Assembly (NCBI GenBank): GCA_028277515.1
Contig: JANQGC010000312.1
Location: 1 to 5,358 of the forward strand
DNA length: 5,358 nucleotides
Origin: Anaerolineae bacterium
GTDB taxonomy: Bacteria; Chloroflexota; Anaerolineae; Promineifilales; Promineifilaceae
Direction: 5' to 3'
A model generated the notes under the pieces. The model was given only the letters and a program-made list of their open reading frames with translations, was not told where the DNA came from and made no database searches. Below, one piece after another: positions 1 to 5,284 of this stretch (position 1 is the first letter of the stretch; every line of letters starts with the position of its first letter). The translations under genes and the position numbers were made by a program.

Positions 1-67
1 GAGCTAAAAATTCTTTGTAATTAACTTTGCCCATATCTTTTCGGACAAGATCAGAACGATCGGTCAA
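1..67 (-). CDS. 5' end of an unidentified minus-strand gene, cut by the left edge
   Basis: A minus-strand reading frame enters the window's left edge. The only ATG is at 34-32 and gives MGKVNYKEFLA. An in-frame TTG at 67-65 would add LTDRSDLVRKD in front, and an in-frame TAA lies just upstream of it. The composition looks like protein, but only 11 to 22 codons are visible and no family can be recognised. The orientation matches the other small minus-strand genes, and the gene would be divergent from the plus-strand gene starting at 126, leaving roughly 60 to 90 bases for promoters. No clear ribosome-binding site precedes either start. It could be a chance open frame. Confidence 0.3.
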   Translation of the reverse strand, partial: MTDRSDLVRKDMGKVNYKEFLA

Positions 68-125
68 TTATAAAATATGTGGTTGCTCGGACGGATACCA
101 TTATTCACCATAAAAATCAAGAAAA

Positions 126-548
126 GTGGAAAGGAATAAACACTCTGGCAGTTTCAACAAGGCCAGTGGAAAATCAAAACCAAAGAAGCGCAAAAACTAT
201 ACTCATAAACAGTTGATGCACAAGTTAGATACGTATGAATCTGTTATTAAAGATCCAAAAGGCAAGGCCGAAATTGACGCTACAAGACGGCTGTATCAAT
301 CTGACCGCCGCCGCAATTATGAGCTTCGGGAAAAGAAGAATGCGCTGTTTTTAGACGGAAGAAGAGCCGGTCTTCATTACGGCAAAACCGTTGAAAGCTT
401 GCAGCCTAACAGAGAGTTGGAAGATAAGAAAACACGGCGCGGTATTGCTAAAAAAGGCCGCGCCATTTATCAGCGGCATTACACACTCAGTAAGAACTTT
501 AGGTCAAAAGCCAGGACAAGGGTTAAAGGCAAATCCAAGTCGAAGTAG
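126..548 (+). CDS. Small, very basic protein of unknown function (140 aa)
   Basis: I do not recognise this protein. It is unusually rich in Lys and Arg at both ends: the first 25 residues include SGKSKPKKRKN and the last 15 include RTRVKGKSKSK. A more ordinary, probably helical middle (about residues 26-110) contains LDTYESVIKDPKGKAEID and RRLYQSDRRRNYEL. The charge suggests nucleic-acid binding, which is inference only. The start is GTG at 126; an in-frame TAA at 111-113 rules out a longer form, and the next Met is residue 31. No clear Shine-Dalgarno precedes it. It is the only complete gene of the series on the plus strand and converges on the 563-967 gene, with 14 bases between the stop codons and no obvious terminator. 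Codon choice looks coding, so I favour a real gene. Confidence 0.6.
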   Translation: MERNKHSGSFNKASGKSKPKKRKNYTHKQLMHKLDTYESVIKDPKGKAEIDATRRLYQSDRRRNYELREKKNALFLDGRRAGLHYGKTVESLQPNRELEDKKTRRGIAKKGRAIYQRHYTLSKNFRSKARTRVKGKSKSK

Positions 549-562
549 AATTTGAAGACTGT

Positions 563-967
563 TCATGCAAATAAGTCCGGTTGTTGTGATAAGAATTGGT
601 CTATAAGAAATAGATGTGCAAAATCATTGTAAAGATGATTGTGTTTTAAGCTGATATTTGTATGCACTTGTTTACAGCTAGTATGTATATCAATCTTGGT
701 GTCGCTTTTCCGAAACTGATTTAGTTCCCGCGCCAATATGCGATACCGGTTTAGATTTTTCTTTAATTCTTGAACAATCGTCTTTCTGAGTTGGCGCAAT
801 GATTCAGACCTTCGCGGCTCTTGTCGGTTATCAGCATTTCTAATTTCATTTTCCAAGTATCCATTGTATCCAGAGGTTTTAGCCATGCAATAAATAGTTT
901 TGGGGTACAAAATCTCTCCGCCAAGCAGGTAATACCAAGGATGATGTGTAGAATAAGGAAGTGACAT
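563..967 (-). CDS. Hypothetical protein of a mobile-element gene series (134 aa)
   Basis: No family is recognised. The N-terminus (residues 1-30) is aromatic and rich in Tyr, His, Trp and Pro (PYSTHHPWYYLLGGEILY). It is followed by a charged, probably helical stretch (about residues 45-90, including QLRKTIVQELKKNLNRYRI), then a His/Asn-rich region and a C-terminus ending QPDLFA. There is no signal peptide or clear membrane segment. The ATG at 967 is well supported: TAGGAGA lies six bases upstream, a better ribosome-binding site than most others here. It starts 73 bases after the stop of the 105-aa gene on the same strand, which fits co-transcription. The gene is likely real but its function is unknown. 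Confidence 0.7.
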   Translation of the reverse strand: MSLPYSTHHPWYYLLGGEILYPKTIYCMAKTSGYNGYLENEIRNADNRQEPRRSESLRQLRKTIVQELKKNLNRYRILARELNQFRKSDTKIDIHTSCKQVHTNISLKHNHLYNDFAHLFLIDQFLSQQPDLFA

Positions 968-1040
968 TTGTTGTCTCCTATTTGAATATTTCAGGGTGTA
1001 AGTTGAATATCGATTTGTAGTTTTTTTGAGAGGAATTTAG

Positions 1041-1358
1041 TTAGGTATCGCCTTCAACCTTGTCCAGAATATCAATTATTTCTTGGGGTAAATAATAACG
1101 AGGGTTGTCATAACCAAGATTAAATCCTTGATCGTCCATAGGAAGCAATTCTTTCCCGTCTTTTTTAATAGAAGTAATGATTACATTATGAAAGCCCCAA
1201 TGCTCACGATTTACCAGATATCCGGCTTCCGTGAGAATTTCATCTACCTTCCATGTCATGACCTGTCCGTCACCATCATTAAAGCCGAATTTGTTGAAGG
1301 CGTCTTCCCACGCCCAATGGTAGTTTCCGCCGCAAACCTTGCATTTTGTTTCATACAT
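1041..1358 (-). CDS. Hypothetical protein with an N-terminal CxxC (105 aa)
   Basis: This small soluble protein begins MYETKCKVCGGNYHWAWEDAF. A single CxxC (Cys6, Cys9) with nearby His suggests a possible metal-binding or rubredoxin-like knuckle, but no second Cys pair is present, so a full zinc ribbon is not supported. The middle (KFGFNDGDGQVMTW, about residues 23-36) is followed by an alpha/beta-like segment (GFHNVIITSIKKDGKELLP) and a C-terminal YLPQEIIDILDKVEG helix. The WEDAF..KFGF.DGDGQV pattern resembles unnamed conserved small proteins of Bacteroidota; this is from memory and unverified. The ATG at 1358 sits three bases after AGAAAGGAAATA, an element shared with the 82-aa gene. A long structured leader precedes it (1387-1531). 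Confidence 0.75.
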   Translation of the reverse strand: MYETKCKVCGGNYHWAWEDAFNKFGFNDGDGQVMTWKVDEILTEAGYLVNREHWGFHNVIITSIKKDGKELLPMDDQGFNLGYDNPRYYLPQEIIDILDKVEGDT

Positions 1359-1361
1359 AGC

Positions 1362-1373
1362 TATTTCCTTTCT
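1362..1373 (-). promoter_or_regulatory. Ribosome-binding leader motif AGAAAGGAAATA
   Basis: This purine-rich 12-mer lies three bases before the ATG of the 105-aa gene. The identical 12-mer lies two bases before the ATG of the 82-aa gene at 4705. The AAGGA core can act as a Shine-Dalgarno. The length of the match beyond that core suggests the two leaders share ancestry. Confidence 0.55.
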
Positions 1374-1386
1374 TTAAATTAGTAAT

Positions 1387-1409
1387 GGGTTCATCCCGTG
1401 CATGAACCC
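1387..1409 (-). repeat. Perfect 8-bp inverted repeat GGGTTCAT / ATGAACCC
   Basis: GGGTTCAT (1387-1394) and ATGAACCC (1402-1409) flank a 7-base loop. The hairpin lies about 30 bases before the start of the 105-aa gene. On the minus strand it is followed by ATTACTAATTT rather than a U-tract, so it is not a standard intrinsic terminator. Bases 1405-1409 are also needed for the outer stem of the longer GC-rich structure, so the two pairings exclude each other. Confidence 0.6.
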
Positions 1410-1531
1410 TTGGCCCTCGCCGAGAGTGGGGGTGCAAGGCGCAAGGAGGCTCCGAACGAGGGTTCGCCCCGCCCCAGGGGTGGATACGTTTGGATGCCTT
1501 GCGGCGCGCCGGGGGCGAAGCCCTAAGGGTT
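1405..1531 (-). ncRNA. Candidate structured leader RNA, GC-rich
   Basis: A very GC-rich block sits between radC and the 105-aa gene in AT-rich surroundings and has no convincing coding frame. Nested complementarity can be read directly: AACCCTT/AAGGGTT (1405-1411 with 1525-1531), TCGCC/GGCGA (1417-1421 with 1514-1518), CGCAAGG/CCTTGCG (1440-1446 with 1497-1503), and inner hairpins CGAAC-GAGG-GTTCG (1453-1466) and CCCC/GGGG (1467-1480). GGGC-GAA-GCCC (1513-1523) is an alternative local hairpin. The order and nesting suggest a folded RNA. The minus strand is assumed because the only gene directly downstream is on that strand. It matches no RNA class I can name; a DNA-level role or a GC-rich repeat unit is also possible. 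Confidence 0.45.
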
Positions 1532-1560
1532 TAGAGAAATAGATTATGTGCGTCAAATTC

Positions 1561-1712
1561 CTAATGAAATAACAATCCTTCATCACTAAAAGAGAAGTAT
1601 TTTCCATCTGGCGATAAAATTATGTGATCCAGAATTTTAATATCGAAGAGTTCTCCGGCTTTGGTAAATTTTTCAGTCAGCGCGATGTCGGGTTTAGAAG
1701 GCTTCTTATTAC
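1561..1712 (-). CDS. radC: RadC-like JAB/JAMM protein, 3' exon (C-terminal 49 residues)
   Basis: This is the downstream exon of the intron-split radC gene. After the intron's last base (1713) the exon begins GTAATAAG; its first two bases complete the Gly codon started by the last base of exon 1. It then reads NKKPSKPDIALTEKF, followed by FDIKILDHIILSPDGKYFSF and ending DEGLLFH before TAG at 1561-1563. It supplies Ser110 and Asp113 of the JAMM signature, with exactly seven residues between His102 and Ser110, as in the family. The LDHIIL..DGKYFSF..EG ending is typical of RadC proteins. The spliced product is 154 residues, matching the short single-domain RadC proteins of mobile elements rather than chromosomal RadC, which carries an extra N-terminal domain. 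Confidence 0.88.
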
Positions 1713-1809
1713 GTAGAGTAGGCTCAGAGACGCCATACGACTATTATAATCGCGGTTTTCTCCAAACCTCTCTCCGAACCGGACGTGCGATTTTCACCGC
1801 ATCCGGCTC
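1713..1809 (-). ncRNA. Group II intron domains V and VI
   Basis: Domain V is the 34-nt hairpin at 1809-1776. It starts GAGCCGGAUGCGG, has the GAAA-type cap and the CGCACGUCCGGUUC return arm, and carries the catalytic AGC-type triad region as AGCC near its 5' end. Domain VI follows: AGAG (1773-1770) pairs with CUCU (1718-1715) and AGG (1769-1767) pairs with CCU (1722-1720). This leaves one bulged A at 1719, seventh from the intron end, as the predicted lariat branch point, with AC as the 3' tail. The apical part of domain VI (1766-1723) is unusually long at 44 nt and contains the maturase stop codon. Confidence 0.9.
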
Positions 1810-3489
1810 TCCACTATTTCTGAAACCAAGTTCGGCATGTAGACAATTGCGACACAGAGTCACCATACTATCCAAAGTGTGATTTAGTACACCTTTGGTA
1901 TGGTAGACAATAAGATTATAAGGGCTACCACACCTAGTACATTTGTTGCCATCTCTCAATCGCACCAAATGCCTGAGTTTTGAGCTTGCATCATTTCTTC
2001 TGTCAGGACCTATTCTTTGGTTTGTGATGGTCAACATGGTATGCTGATCATCCTTGGTAACCGTCGGAATATATCCATCTGTAAGAAATGGATTAGGAAT
2101 AATCTTCTGCGAGTATTTACCCCTTTTGAGTTCTTTGCGAGTGCATAGGAATTGATATACTGTGTAGGATTTGCCCTTCAAAGTATAATCCGCGTACCAT
2201 CTCGTTCTTCCATTGAAGGTGGTCGTCTTACGACGGATCAATTGAACCTTACGGCTCCCCTTGAACTTCATTAAGAGCCATCGATGATATCTATGCCAAG
2301 TGTACATCGTAATATCCTCTAAATCCTTTAGCAGCGAGGTGTGCCGGTAGTAGTTGCACCAGCCTCTTACTATTTGATTCAGGTTCGTTAGCTTGTCCAC
2401 TTCACTATGTAATAGTTGATCTCGACTTGTGAGGTGTTTGATCTTTTGCTTGATTCTTCTTACCGATTTTGCTGCTGGTCTCAGGTGGACTGCATATTTA
2501 CTTCCACTTTTGACTCTTTGGATATTAAATCCAAGAAAATCAAATCCCTGGTTGACATGAGTAATTTTGGTCTTCTCTCTGGAAAGTGTAAGTTTTAACT
2601 CACTGGATAGGAAGTCTTTCAGTTGTTCCTTTGCTTTTTTGATTTCGGTCATTGGCGCATTGCTCATGACCACAAAATCATCTGCGTACCGAACATACAT
2701 AAAGGTTCCTTTTCCCGCCTTCCTAAGTTTCTGCCTGTCATAGTCCGTCAGGTGATGCCATTGGCGATTTGCCCATTCATCTAACTCGTGCAGATAGATA
2801 TTGGCAAGTAATGGAGAGATAATTCCTCCTTGTGGCACCCCTTCTTTGGTCTTGCTAAACAGTTGACCCTTCATTACTCCTGCCTTTAGGAATAGATGAA
2901 CCAGATCAAGAATGCCTTTGTCAGATATTTTCCGCTTCAGTAATTTTAACAACATGCGGTGATTGACCGTATCGAAGTAGCTTTTAATGTCTCCTTCTAT
3001 TACATAGAATCGTTTCATGCTGCCATTGAAACAGGGCATTATCCGTGCAATGGCATCCATCGTACATCTCTTCGGTCTAAATCCGAAAGAACAGTTACTA
3101 AAGGTGGATTCGAAAATTGGCTCCAAGATCATTCTCAGAGCCTCTTGCACAATCCTGTCCTTTAGTGTTGGTATCCCCAGGGGTCTGGGTTTACCATAAG
3201 GTTTGGGAATAAATACTCTTCTGACGGGTGATGGCCGCAAGGTTCGATTCTTCATTTCCATCCTCAGATCGTTTAATTGCCGATCAAAGGTTTTCTTGAA
3301 GTAGTCTCTCGTCTTCCCATCTACACCGCCGGTATCACTGCCACTTTTGGCAAGCACTCTGTGTGCTGCAACCTCCAACCATTTGTCCCAGTGCAAGAGC
3401 CTATACAGACCCTTGATCTTGAGATCCGGATGATTGGTTGCCGCTTCGGCTAACCTCTTTTGTTTTTGGACGATCATCAAATGTTTCAC
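1744..3489 (-). CDS. ltrA: Group II intron reverse transcriptase/maturase
   Basis: This 581-residue intron-encoded protein helps its intron fold and splice, then copies it into DNA targets. The reverse transcriptase domain spans about residues 60-330: KPYGKPRPLGIPTLKDRIVQ (97-116), FGFRPKRCTMDAI (135-147), EGDIKSYFD (165-173, catalytic Asp167), GVPQGGIISPLLANIY (217-232) and YADD (268-271, catalytic Asp270 and Asp271). The maturase X domain follows at about 340-410, including GWCNYYRH (376-383). A C-terminal HNH-like zinc region (about 505-555) keeps two CxxC pairs (517/520 and 546/549), but its H-N-H residues look changed. Translation starts at GTG 3489, with AGGAG (3500-3496) at good spacing; the nearby ATG at 3493 meets a stop within three codons. 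The frame continues through domain V into domain VI. Confidence 0.95.
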   Translation of the reverse strand: MKHLMIVQKQKRLAEAATNHPDLKIKGLYRLLHWDKWLEVAAHRVLAKSGSDTGGVDGKTRDYFKKTFDRQLNDLRMEMKNRTLRPSPVRRVFIPKPYGKPRPLGIPTLKDRIVQEALRMILEPIFESTFSNCSFGFRPKRCTMDAIARIMPCFNGSMKRFYVIEGDIKSYFDTVNHRMLLKLLKRKISDKGILDLVHLFLKAGVMKGQLFSKTKEGVPQGGIISPLLANIYLHELDEWANRQWHHLTDYDRQKLRKAGKGTFMYVRYADDFVVMSNAPMTEIKKAKEQLKDFLSSELKLTLSREKTKITHVNQGFDFLGFNIQRVKSGSKYAVHLRPAAKSVRRIKQKIKHLTSRDQLLHSEVDKLTNLNQIVRGWCNYYRHTSLLKDLEDITMYTWHRYHRWLLMKFKGSRKVQLIRRKTTTFNGRTRWYADYTLKGKSYTVYQFLCTRKELKRGKYSQKIIPNPFLTDGYIPTVTKDDQHTMLTITNQRIGPDRRNDASSKLRHLVRLRDGNKCTRCGSPYNLIVYHTKGVLNHTLDSMVTLCRNCLHAELGFRNSGEPDAVKIARPVRREVWRKPRL

Positions 3490-4067
3490 GACATTCTCCT
3501 GTTTAGTTCACTTAAGAGATTAGAAAATAGTTGCTCTCCTTGGCCACGTATCGGGCTTTCCCCGACTCAGACTACTATGAGAGCTCCGCCCCTTTAACTG
3601 GTATACGCACGCATCGCTTTCCTTCCATGAAGGAGCCAATTAAAGGTTCCCAAGTTCATACCTCCATCGTTAGCATCTCGATTTAGGTGCTGTCTGTACC
3701 CCTGTAACGGCAACGTTTGCCGCCTTGTATCCAGGCCATTCGGCTATCAGAGTATACCGGCTGGCTTTCAATCCAAGCGTGATTATTTTCCCAGGACCAT
3801 CCGTGTCCCGGTACTGGATACCTATCCATTCTTGCATTTAACGGATAGTTCAACCTATAGAGGCATCATACAACAGTTTCTCTCGTCACCTTGTCGAGAC
3901 TTTGCTTAGCAAAGCCATGATCTTGGCAAGAATAGATCATGCTCTGCATTGTTTGGTGAGCTTCACACTTCATTCAATGCAGTGAGTAAAGCATGTCACC
4001 GTAAGCATGTTGCAATACTCCGTGCAACAGTTCAAAGAACACTATGGAGGTACGCTTCTTGGCGCGC

Positions 4068-4380
4068 CAGAGGGGTGATTATGTGCCAAGATCAATGCAG
4101 ATGAGCAGGATTTGAGAGCAGCGGCGAAGGCTATTTTTAAGTCAACAATAGTCGCTGACACACCACCTTTTGATAAGTTGATAAATCCTGTGACGCGATG
4201 AGCACGGTTTAATAAGAGCATGTTAAACTCTTCCAATAAGCCGATTTGCTCGCTCCAGCGATCACGAAAAATAAAATGGGCTTTCTCGGAATTGGTAACG
4301 CAGGGTAGATCTGCAATTTTAACCGAAGAGGTATAAATAAGCTGAATTTCAGCAATTTCGAAGTTTTCCGAGAGTGTCAT
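4068..4380 (-). CDS. radC: RadC-like JAB/JAMM protein, 5' exon (N-terminal 104 residues plus one base)
   Basis: This is the upstream exon of the split gene. It reads MTLSENFEIAEIQLIY, then LLEEFNMLLLNRAHRVTGF and the core ALILAHNHPSG, where the intron interrupts the Gly codon. Glu50, His100 and His102 are three of the JAMM positions; the Ser and Asp lie in the 3' exon. Proteins of this family are annotated as DNA-repair RadC, but their biochemical role is unsettled. The short mobile-element type is common near conjugation genes of Bacteroidota. The ATG at 4380 is chosen because family similarity begins there. The open frame runs back to 4662, but that part is a shadow of the 82-aa gene. No strong Shine-Dalgarno is visible, which is usual for Bacteroidota. 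An 11-bp hairpin lies 33 bases upstream. Unspliced RNA would give a 112-residue truncated protein ending at 4042. Confidence 0.9.
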
Positions 4381-4412
4381 CAATAGTTCAGTAATTATTA
4401 TGAAGGAAGGAA

Positions 4413-4441
4413 CCGGTTCAGGATGCATGCTCCTGAACCGG
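4413..4441 (-). repeat. Perfect 11-bp hairpin between the 82-aa gene and radC
   Basis: CCGGTTCAGGA (4413-4423) and TCCTGAACCGG (4431-4441) flank a 7-base loop, TGCATGC. The hairpin lies 15 bases after the stop of the 82-aa gene and 32 bases before the radC start. On the minus strand it is followed by TTCCTTCCTTCAT, which is pyrimidine-rich but not a U-run. It could be a weak terminator, an RNA-processing or stabilising stem, or a radC leader element. Confidence 0.6.
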
Positions 4442-4456
4442 CAGGTGGCGGGAAGC

Positions 4457-4705
4457 CTACGTATTGGTAGGCTCGTAGGGATACCCAACAAGGGTAATTC
4501 GCTTGAACTCGCCATTTCCGTTAGGAAGGTCGAGGATCTGGTTGAAGCCTTCGCCTCTGCTGTGGCTGAACAGCACACCGATGCGAGGGCCAATCCTTTT
4601 TTCATCACCGTCCTGCACTCTTGCGAAGAGGTAGAAGTCGGGCTTTGATTTACCGCTGCCATTATAAGTCGATGTAGTGGTTTGTTTTTGTGTTGGCGTT
4701 GTCAT
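4457..4705 (-). CDS. Small conserved-type hypothetical protein (82 aa)
   Basis: The first 20 residues are polar and low-complexity (TTPTQKQTTTSTYNGSGKSK). A compact core, probably beta-rich, follows: FYLFARVQDGDEKRIGPRIG (about 24-43), LFSHSRGEGFNQILDLP (45-61) and a C-terminal ITLVGYPYEP. The pattern RIG..F.H..G.GF...LD resembles small, functionally unknown proteins carried on conjugative plasmids and elements of several phyla; this is an impression from memory, not a search result. The ATG at 4705 follows AGAAAGGAAATA by two bases. It is the first gene of the minus-strand series seen here, 76 bases upstream of radC, and has its own foldable leader at 4765-4876. There is no signal peptide or membrane segment. 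Confidence 0.75.
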   Translation of the reverse strand: MTTPTQKQTTTSTYNGSGKSKPDFYLFARVQDGDEKRIGPRIGVLFSHSRGEGFNQILDLPNGNGEFKRITLVGYPYEPTNT

Positions 4706-4707
4706 TG

Positions 4708-4719
4708 TATTTCCTTTCT
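4708..4719 (-). promoter_or_regulatory. Ribosome-binding leader motif AGAAAGGAAATA
   Basis: This is the same 12-mer found before the 105-aa gene at 1362-1373, here two bases before the ATG of the 82-aa gene. The core AAGGA can serve as a Shine-Dalgarno. The repeat supports this start codon and links the two leaders. Confidence 0.55.
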
Positions 4720-4764
4720 GTTTGAGTTAATGACGAAAAATTCAATGGGATATGGGACCAGCGA

Positions 4765-4876
4765 ACAGGTCATGCCCGTGAGAGAAAAAATTGCTTTCCG
4801 CGAGGAATTCGCATTTCGGCGAAGGGGAATTTTTTCACTCTAAGCCCGTTAGGGGCCAAAGGCGGACTTGACCTGT
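4765..4876. ncRNA. Candidate structured element upstream of the 82-aa gene
   Basis: This block has no convincing coding frame but several ordered stems. The outer stem is ACAGGTCA/TGACCTGT (4765-4772 with 4869-4876). A second stem is GAAAAAATT/AATTTTTTC (4784-4792 with 4828-4836), extended past one A/A mismatch by GAG/CTC (4780-4782 with 4838-4840). Inside it are two adjacent hairpins: TTCC-GCGA-GGAA (4796-4807) and TTCGC-ATTTCG-GCGAA (4808-4823). A further hairpin, GCCC-GTTA-GGGG, lies at 4844-4855. If it is RNA, the plus strand would give a GNRA loop (GCGA), while the minus strand would make it a leader of the 82-aa gene, so I leave the strand open. A DNA-level cruciform, for example a transfer or recombination site, is the main alternative. 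Confidence 0.45.
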
Positions 4877-4880
4877 ACGG

Positions 4881-5280
4881 CCCTATAACCCAGAATTTCG
4901 TCTTTGATTAATTCACACAGGAAAGGAAGATGACTACGCTCACATAACTCCAATGCAATTCATGAAACCGACATGGTAGATCACAACGCTTCATTCGCAT
5001 GTACATCAAGGTTCACATAGGGATGTGTTGAACAAAGGATCAGGCCAAAATATGTCCATCATCATAGGCGGTTCAATCACCTGCTTCAATTTTTTATAGG
5101 TTTGATTTCAGGGAATATCGTTTTAATTACCAATAAAATCATTGCTTGAAAACATATCGTATTTCTATTGGCCGACCATCCAACTAAGATAAAAAATAAA
5201 TGAAACTCCATCCGTAGGACTTTCTTGCAAGGTATTAAGGCGACTCTATTAATGAAATTGCTGAGTACAGGACAAAAAAA
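4881..5280. other. AT-rich stretch with no convincing gene
   Basis: About 400 bases hold only short open frames on either strand. On the plus strand, AGGAAAGGAAG stands directly before ATG 4930, but the frame ends after five codons (MTTLT). On the minus strand a frame of about 32 codons around 5010-5110 (containing KKLKQVIEPPMMMDIFWP) has no good start. I see no tRNA, no terminator with a U-run and no clear promoter of the Bacteroidota type (TTTG near -33, TAnnTTTG near -7). It may hold promoters for the divergent genes on both sides, or gene remnants. Confidence 0.5.
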
Positions 5281-5284
5281 ATAA

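Larger units (their letters stand above)
1713..4067 (-). mobile_element. Group II intron (2,355 nt) inserted in radC
   Basis: A complete retrotransposing ribozyme intron lies in the sense direction of radC. Its 5' end begins GCGCGCCAAG at 4067, close to the group II consensus GUGYG but with C at position 2. Its 3' end is CUCUAC at 1713, with the required final AY. These boundaries rejoin radC exactly in frame (CAC CCC TCT G + GT AAT AAG). Domains I-III occupy about 3490-4067 and include AACTTGGGAACC, GGGAAAGCCC and other segments typical of bacterial ORF-bearing introns. Domain IV holds the maturase gene. Domains V and VI are clear at the 3' end. A candidate EBS1, CAGGGG (3704-3699), could pair with exon CCUCUG using one G-U pair; this is tentative because its distance from the 5' end (about 364 nt) is on the long side. 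Confidence 0.93.

Noticed and set aside
1128..1382. Plus-strand open frame of 84 codons
   Set aside because: It is antisense to the better supported 105-aa gene and has no family signal or good start.
1387..1409. Intrinsic terminator for the minus-strand series
   Set aside because: The hairpin is not followed by a U-tract on either strand, and a gene starts shortly downstream.
1405..1531. Repetitive short stems read as a possible CRISPR or direct-repeat array
   Set aside because: There are no regularly spaced direct repeats; the complementarity is nested and inverted.
1374..1607. Minus-strand open frame of 77 codons (MENTSLLVMKDC...)
   Set aside because: It starts inside the radC 3' exon in the wrong frame and crosses the GC-rich structured block, which favours chance open frames.
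1661..3199. Several plus-strand open frames of 60-73 codons
   Set aside because: They are antisense shadows of the radC 3' exon, domains V/VI and the reverse transcriptase gene.
4400..4648. Plus-strand open frame of 82 codons
   Set aside because: It is antisense to the 82-aa gene, which has a shared ribosome-binding motif and a recognisable core.
4381..4662. N-terminal extension of the radC reading frame (MAAVNQSPTSTSS...)
   Set aside because: It overlaps the 82-aa gene in another frame, reads low-complexity and crosses the 11-bp hairpin. RadC similarity begins only at the ATG at 4380.
4908..4932. TTCACACAGGAAA resembling the E. coli lacZ leader, followed by ATG
   Set aside because: No lac operator or lacZ-like coding sequence is present and the frame stops after five codons. 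It is probably a chance match, not vector sequence.
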